Origin: Serilophus lunatus
Lineage: Eukaryota; Chordata; Aves; Passeriformes; Eurylaimidae
Assembly: GCA_013399895.1 (NCBI GenBank)
Contig: VXBA01005910.1
Coordinates: 270,108-334,107, forward strand
DNA: 64,000 nt
Direction of reading: 5' to 3'
Shown here: positions 23,300 to 64,000 of the stretch, in pieces
Numbering within the stretch: the first letter of the stretch is position 1
Layout of the letters: the number at the start of each line of letters is the position of its first letter
Position numbers and translations under genes: made by a program
Notes under the pieces: model-generated
What the model saw: the letters and a program-made list of their open reading frames with translations, nothing else
Told to the model about the DNA's origin: nothing
Databases searched by the model: none

Positions 23300-23907
23300 A
23301 AATGAAAGGTGAAGCATCAGTTTTAAATTGTACAAAAGGAAAAAAAACCTCATATTGTAAATGTACAATTTACAGAATTACTAGCAAAACCAATCAAGGA
23401 GACACTCATAATACAAAAACCTATTGACTGCAAACTGAACTGGAGACCCATTGCAGGTACCGTGATAGTAAATGTTTGTTATACAGTATTCTACAATGTT
23501 AAATTAGGAATCAGTTTTCCACACAGAGGACTGTGAAGCACAAGGTTTGTCTGAGACTGACTCAAACCAGGCAGCATCTGTTGTGCCACTATGCTCACAG
23601 AGTGATGGTGAGACAGGTAGTGCAGCCATCCCTGTGCCTGCTGGGCTGCACAGAGGAGGGGAGATAACTATTTGTAACAATTTATAAAGTTCCAGCTACT
23701 TCTCGGTTCCAAACATCCCCCATCCCACAGGGAGGAATGGCTGAATTACCTGGCCAGACATTTTTGGCAACTGTGTCTGAGAAGTGCCCCAGGTGAGTGA
23801 GCTGGGGCTGGGCTGTGCCCTCAGCCCTGGGCTTTCAGGGGTTGGGTTGGTTTCCAAAAAAGCTCCTGAACAGGAAAAAGCTCCGTGGTTATTCTGCAGT
23901 TACTAAG

Positions 23908-23921
23908 AAAAAAAAAAAAAA
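23908..23921. repeat. Poly-A run (14 A), T run in STAG1 sense
   Basis: Homopolymer inside the predicted STAG1 3' UTR; reads as U14 in the transcript. Confidence 0.8.
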
Positions 23922-24609
23922 GCACCTCTGAAACTGCTGTGCTCCAAGTGGGTCAGTGTGGGTTGTGTCTCAGCTGCTACTGGTGCAGAGCAGAAGGAAC
24001 AGTAACATTCTGGGGCCAGTTCCTGGAGATCCTGGAGTTGTGCATGGCCAGCACTGCTGTGCCAGGCCCGTCTAACTGAGGAGCAGCTACTAGGCAGAGT
24101 CATAGAAGAGAAGCATAATGAAATTCCAAATTATTGAACACATTGAAAAATCTCTTATTACAATAAATTAGCTCAGAATATTTTGGGGTTTTTTTGCCTT
24201 TTTTTGGATGTTTTTAGCTTTTTTGAAAAATCTTAATTTTTTTTCCCAAAGAATTACTCTCAATATGCACAGTTAACACTGAAAATGTAGCTGTATTCCA
24301 TTGTAAGCTTAAGAACTTCACCATCTAAGCACAAATTTCTATGCAGCACATACAGTACTTCTAACTGGCAAAATTAATTTACAAAAATAGCGGGAAAGGG
24401 TATTTACGGCATGGAAAGTAGACTTTGCTTTATGGTACAGTAAAATTACTTTTTGTATGCTAAAGTGATCCTTTCCCCCACCCTTGGACTGGTTTTTTTT
24501 TTAATAGGAAAGTTGCTGTTTATGTACCTTGGGCTGGCAGGCTTGAAGTAGGTAGTAAAAACAGCAAAGTGATTACTTGAGAACCGTTTGTGTGTTTTAC
24601 TGAGAATAC

Positions 24610-24615
24610 TTTATT
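24610..24615 (-). promoter_or_regulatory. Candidate internal STAG1 polyadenylation signal AATAAA
   Basis: Reverse-strand AATAAA about 860 bases after the stop codon. Canonical hexamer only; use is unproven. Confidence 0.35.
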
Positions 24616-25146
24616 TGCTGGTATAAGTTGCTAAAAATGCACAGAGCAAGTACCAATAGAAAATTTACTGTTTTTGTGTCCCCATGTGCTATATAAAATG
24701 AATGTTACACAGCATCTGTTGGAAAAGTGGCTTCATGGACATCTCTTACTTTATGTCCCATTATAAATAAAAATAAATCTTCTCAAGAGTATAAAATCTG
24801 GGTTTATCATATCAGAATCTGAAATTTTTTGGCAGAGATGCACGTCATTAGAATTCTAACCTCTCCTCTGAGAGTGTTCTTCTCCATGCCTGGGAGAGGA
24901 CATGAGCGTACCATAATGTTAATCAGATCCAGTGTGTTCAAAAACACTTTTCTGTAGCCAGAATGACCTGCTTACAGCATCCTTGCTAGTCAGTGGCTGA
25001 TAGGCATAGGTTTAATAAAAATGGCTAGCTTTGAAAACATAAAAAGGCAAATGTTAAAACCGTTTTAAATTGTACAGCAGAAAAATAAAGTTAAAAAGTT
25101 CTGTTTTCACTCAATGTTGTTTTCAGAAAACATATGTAGAACAGTG

Positions 25147-25152
25147 TTTATT
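25147..25152 (-). promoter_or_regulatory. Candidate proximal STAG1 polyadenylation signal AATAAA
   Basis: Reverse-strand AATAAA about 320 bases after the stop codon. Canonical hexamer only; use is unproven. Confidence 0.35.
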
Positions 25153-25430
25153 TTGACAGCTGTTTTAACAATTTAAAACTTCCTCCTCATCCAGAAAAAA
25201 AACAAAACTGTATTAGGACAGTCAAGAACAGGGATACAAATGATTTTCTAGGTCAGCCCTTCTGAGGTGACTGGATTGGCCAACATTCCTGTGTGTCATT
25301 AAGAAGCTCCTCTTCTCTGCATCACTACACAAAGGGATTGACCTCAATCATTTGGTTAAAAATCAAACCGTATCACATCAAAAATGTGGTTTCCATACAA
25401 GCTATCACAGTATATAGGCCTCTAGCTCTA

Positions 25431-61702
<36,272 letters not shown>

Positions 61703-64000
61703 CTGGAAAGGAGTGTTAGCTCAGTGACAAGGCAGAAACACAGACAGCCCTCAGATGGACAATTCTACAGGTTACAAAAGAAATACTCTGAGAAAGATGT
61801 TTCAAGTAGACACTGCCAAAGAAAGCCCTTCAATACTATCCAACCATCCAATGTCCTCTTCCTTGGGCAGCTGTGTGCTCTGTGCTACAACAGGCAGGGA
61901 CGCAGGAACAAGTGCTCAGACTGTCCTGATCCATGTGTGCTCTCCAGGAACCAAGGAAGGAGACTTTAGAGCTAAAGCTGGGCTAATTTAACAGGCTTTT
62001 CTGAAGGGGAATGTACTTGGGTTGGACAACAGCACAAAATTGCCCCACTTCATTCCTCTGAAACTAAATCATTCTGGAGCAAGGAATGCTGTGTATTTGG
62101 AAACACTGTGAAGAAAATGACACCAGAACACATGGATCTGGCAAACATATACAGCTGTGGCCTTTATACCTGGCTACATCCTAAGGCTTGAAGCTGATCT
62201 CAAGAATTACACAACAGACCTTCCCCAGGAAAGTGAGAAATTCAATGGTTTGACTTCATATTTTCCTATACTCTTCCTGCTGGAGACAAGCACACCCCTG
62301 TCCAGTCAGATCTGATGATTTTATAACTTCGAGGACCCTGTAGTTATAAGAAGTCTCCTAAGGGTTTCAGTTTACTTATTGGCACCTCAAAATAGCTGTG
62401 CTCAGTGTTTGTTGTCCCTCCTATCTGGGGAGAATTTCCATCCAGCAATAAAATTGCAGTACGTCTGAATGGTCTTTGCTTGACTGATCAAGTTAATGAA
62501 AAGAAATTGGGCCATCTGAAAATAAAATTTGATTTCTCTGGCTTAACCTGCTTCAGGAAGGTCTAGGTACTATTTGACATTTTGGGATGTGAAAAAAATA
62601 GAAGTCAGGGACTGGAAAAGAAACAAGGGAAGTGTTAGGTAACAACACTGACAGTCATCAGAACAAATCAGTAAAAAATAAAGGTTTTCACCTCTTTTCT
62701 CTACTATTCCAGGCATTTAAAGGCTGAAGGGGAATACCAAGCAACTGATGGTTGTTTCAACACAGAAAGTTTGGATCAGTTCCTGGGGAATCTGATACAT
62801 TTAACTTATATCTAGACAGTTCTAGAGACTGTGAGAAGTCCATGAAGAGACTCAGTGAAATAACTTCCCAAATAGGAAATTCTGTATATGAACAAGACAA
62901 AAAAAGTTTCTGTCAACTTTTCCTAAGGTCCTGGACAAGGACCAGCAACCAATAAAACATCGAGAGAAAGAACAGCCAGAGATACCGATCTTGTATGTTT
63001 CAGTGGAATTCCACATACTCCCTCAAAGTGTATCTTACACTCCAGGATACTCCAGGGGGGAAACCAACTGCACACAAAGAAGTAAGCACACAGATATAAA
63101 ACTCCTTCTATATCCCTGAAGAAAGCCTGGGAGGGAGGGGATCTTCTCTCCTACCTGCAGAGCAGGAGGTGCCCTTTGAACCTGAGTCTTTTGGGACTTT
63201 GAAACCCACTGTGATGTGAGAATGTTTTCGAAGCCAAAAAGCCTGTAATTTCCCCCAGAAACATCAGGCTTGGAATAAACAGTGTGGCTGTGTCATTTCT
63301 TGTTCCCTGCCTGTGTGGTGGCACCTGCCACCCAGGCACCAAGAGCCTCCCAAGGAGACCTGCACACTAATGCCCCTCTGAAGGTGCAACTTCTGGGCTT
63401 TAGGAAGTTACTAACCCCAGCTGCCCAATCTGCCTTTACAGAGATTCCCTGCACCAGGTACAGCAGCACAACAGGTCGCAGGCCTGCATTTATTACTTGA
63501 AATACTAATTTTCAGGGTCTATGAAGATCAGCATTCCATTGAAAACAAGACAGACTGAAGAGTAAATCTAACTCCTGCCTGTCAGGCCATGGAGACAACA
63601 CTGCCCTGCACAGGATGAGGGAGAGGAATTCACATCCTTTCCATATGGCTTCACTTAATGTCTGGGTCAGACAGGACTTTTTGATGAAAAACAAGTCTTT
63701 TCTTTGATGGACAATTTTTTTTCTTGATGGACAAAGCTTATTTTCCAGCATACAATTTTCCTTTGGAAAAGTGACATTATCAGATCCTTGTCACAGCTAC
63801 CTGAAAGGGGCTGAAATACCAACACCTCAACACAAGGAACACTGGATCAAACTAATCTATTCTTTAAACAGCCAGAAGACCTCTAGAGAGACTTCTTTTG
63901 ACAGTTTGAATGGATTGGGGTGAACACCAGCTGAACTGTGCAGGTCCATTAAATTCTGATGAGGAAATATAAATAAGCAGCCATAGAACTGCAAATGGCA
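61703..64000 (-). other. STAG1 intron upstream of visible exon 1 (partial)
   Basis: I looked for the next upstream exon, which should end in ELFTNRFK. It is not present before the window edge, so this is taken as one partial intron. Nothing else recognised. Confidence 0.75.

Overview
The window is vertebrate nuclear DNA and almost certainly avian. It holds two ordinary, conserved, intron-split genes lying tail to tail. The avian call rests on several points: GT-AG introns, protein sequence close to but distinct from human, very compact introns (about 21 kb for nearly all of PCCB), remnants of CR1-type LINEs, and a CpG island at the 5' end. A non-avian reptile is not formally excluded. No bacterial-style operon, CRISPR array, virus or intact mobile element was found.

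Region 1 (bases 1-~21055, plus strand) is PCCB, the beta (carboxyltransferase) subunit of mitochondrial propionyl-CoA carboxylase. The window opens inside exon 1, so the start codon and most of the mitochondrial targeting peptide lie to the left. All 15 coding exons can be traced, giving 513 visible residues, a TGA stop at 20931-20933 and an AATAAA signal at 21030. Region 2 (~21056-23274) is a gene-free convergent intergenic interval.

Region 3 (~23275-64000, minus strand) is the 3' two thirds of STAG1 (cohesin subunit SA1). It comprises 23 consecutive coding exons, from the end of the stromalin conservative domain to the C-terminus GFGMPMF, plus a 3' UTR of about 2.2 kb. These exons encode 882 residues, equivalent to roughly residues 377-1258 of the human protein. 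The upstream exons lie beyond base 64000.

The two genes are functionally unrelated (propionate catabolism and sister-chromatid cohesion). They are simply old neighbours, also adjacent at human 3q22.3. Both reading frames stay open across all traced exons and every splice junction is GT-AG, so both look functional. The introns contain decayed CR1-like pieces, a tRNA-like A-box next to PCCB exon 5, short simple repeats and several unsupported long ORFs. I found no convincing previously undescribed system; the findings are modest, checkable oddities.
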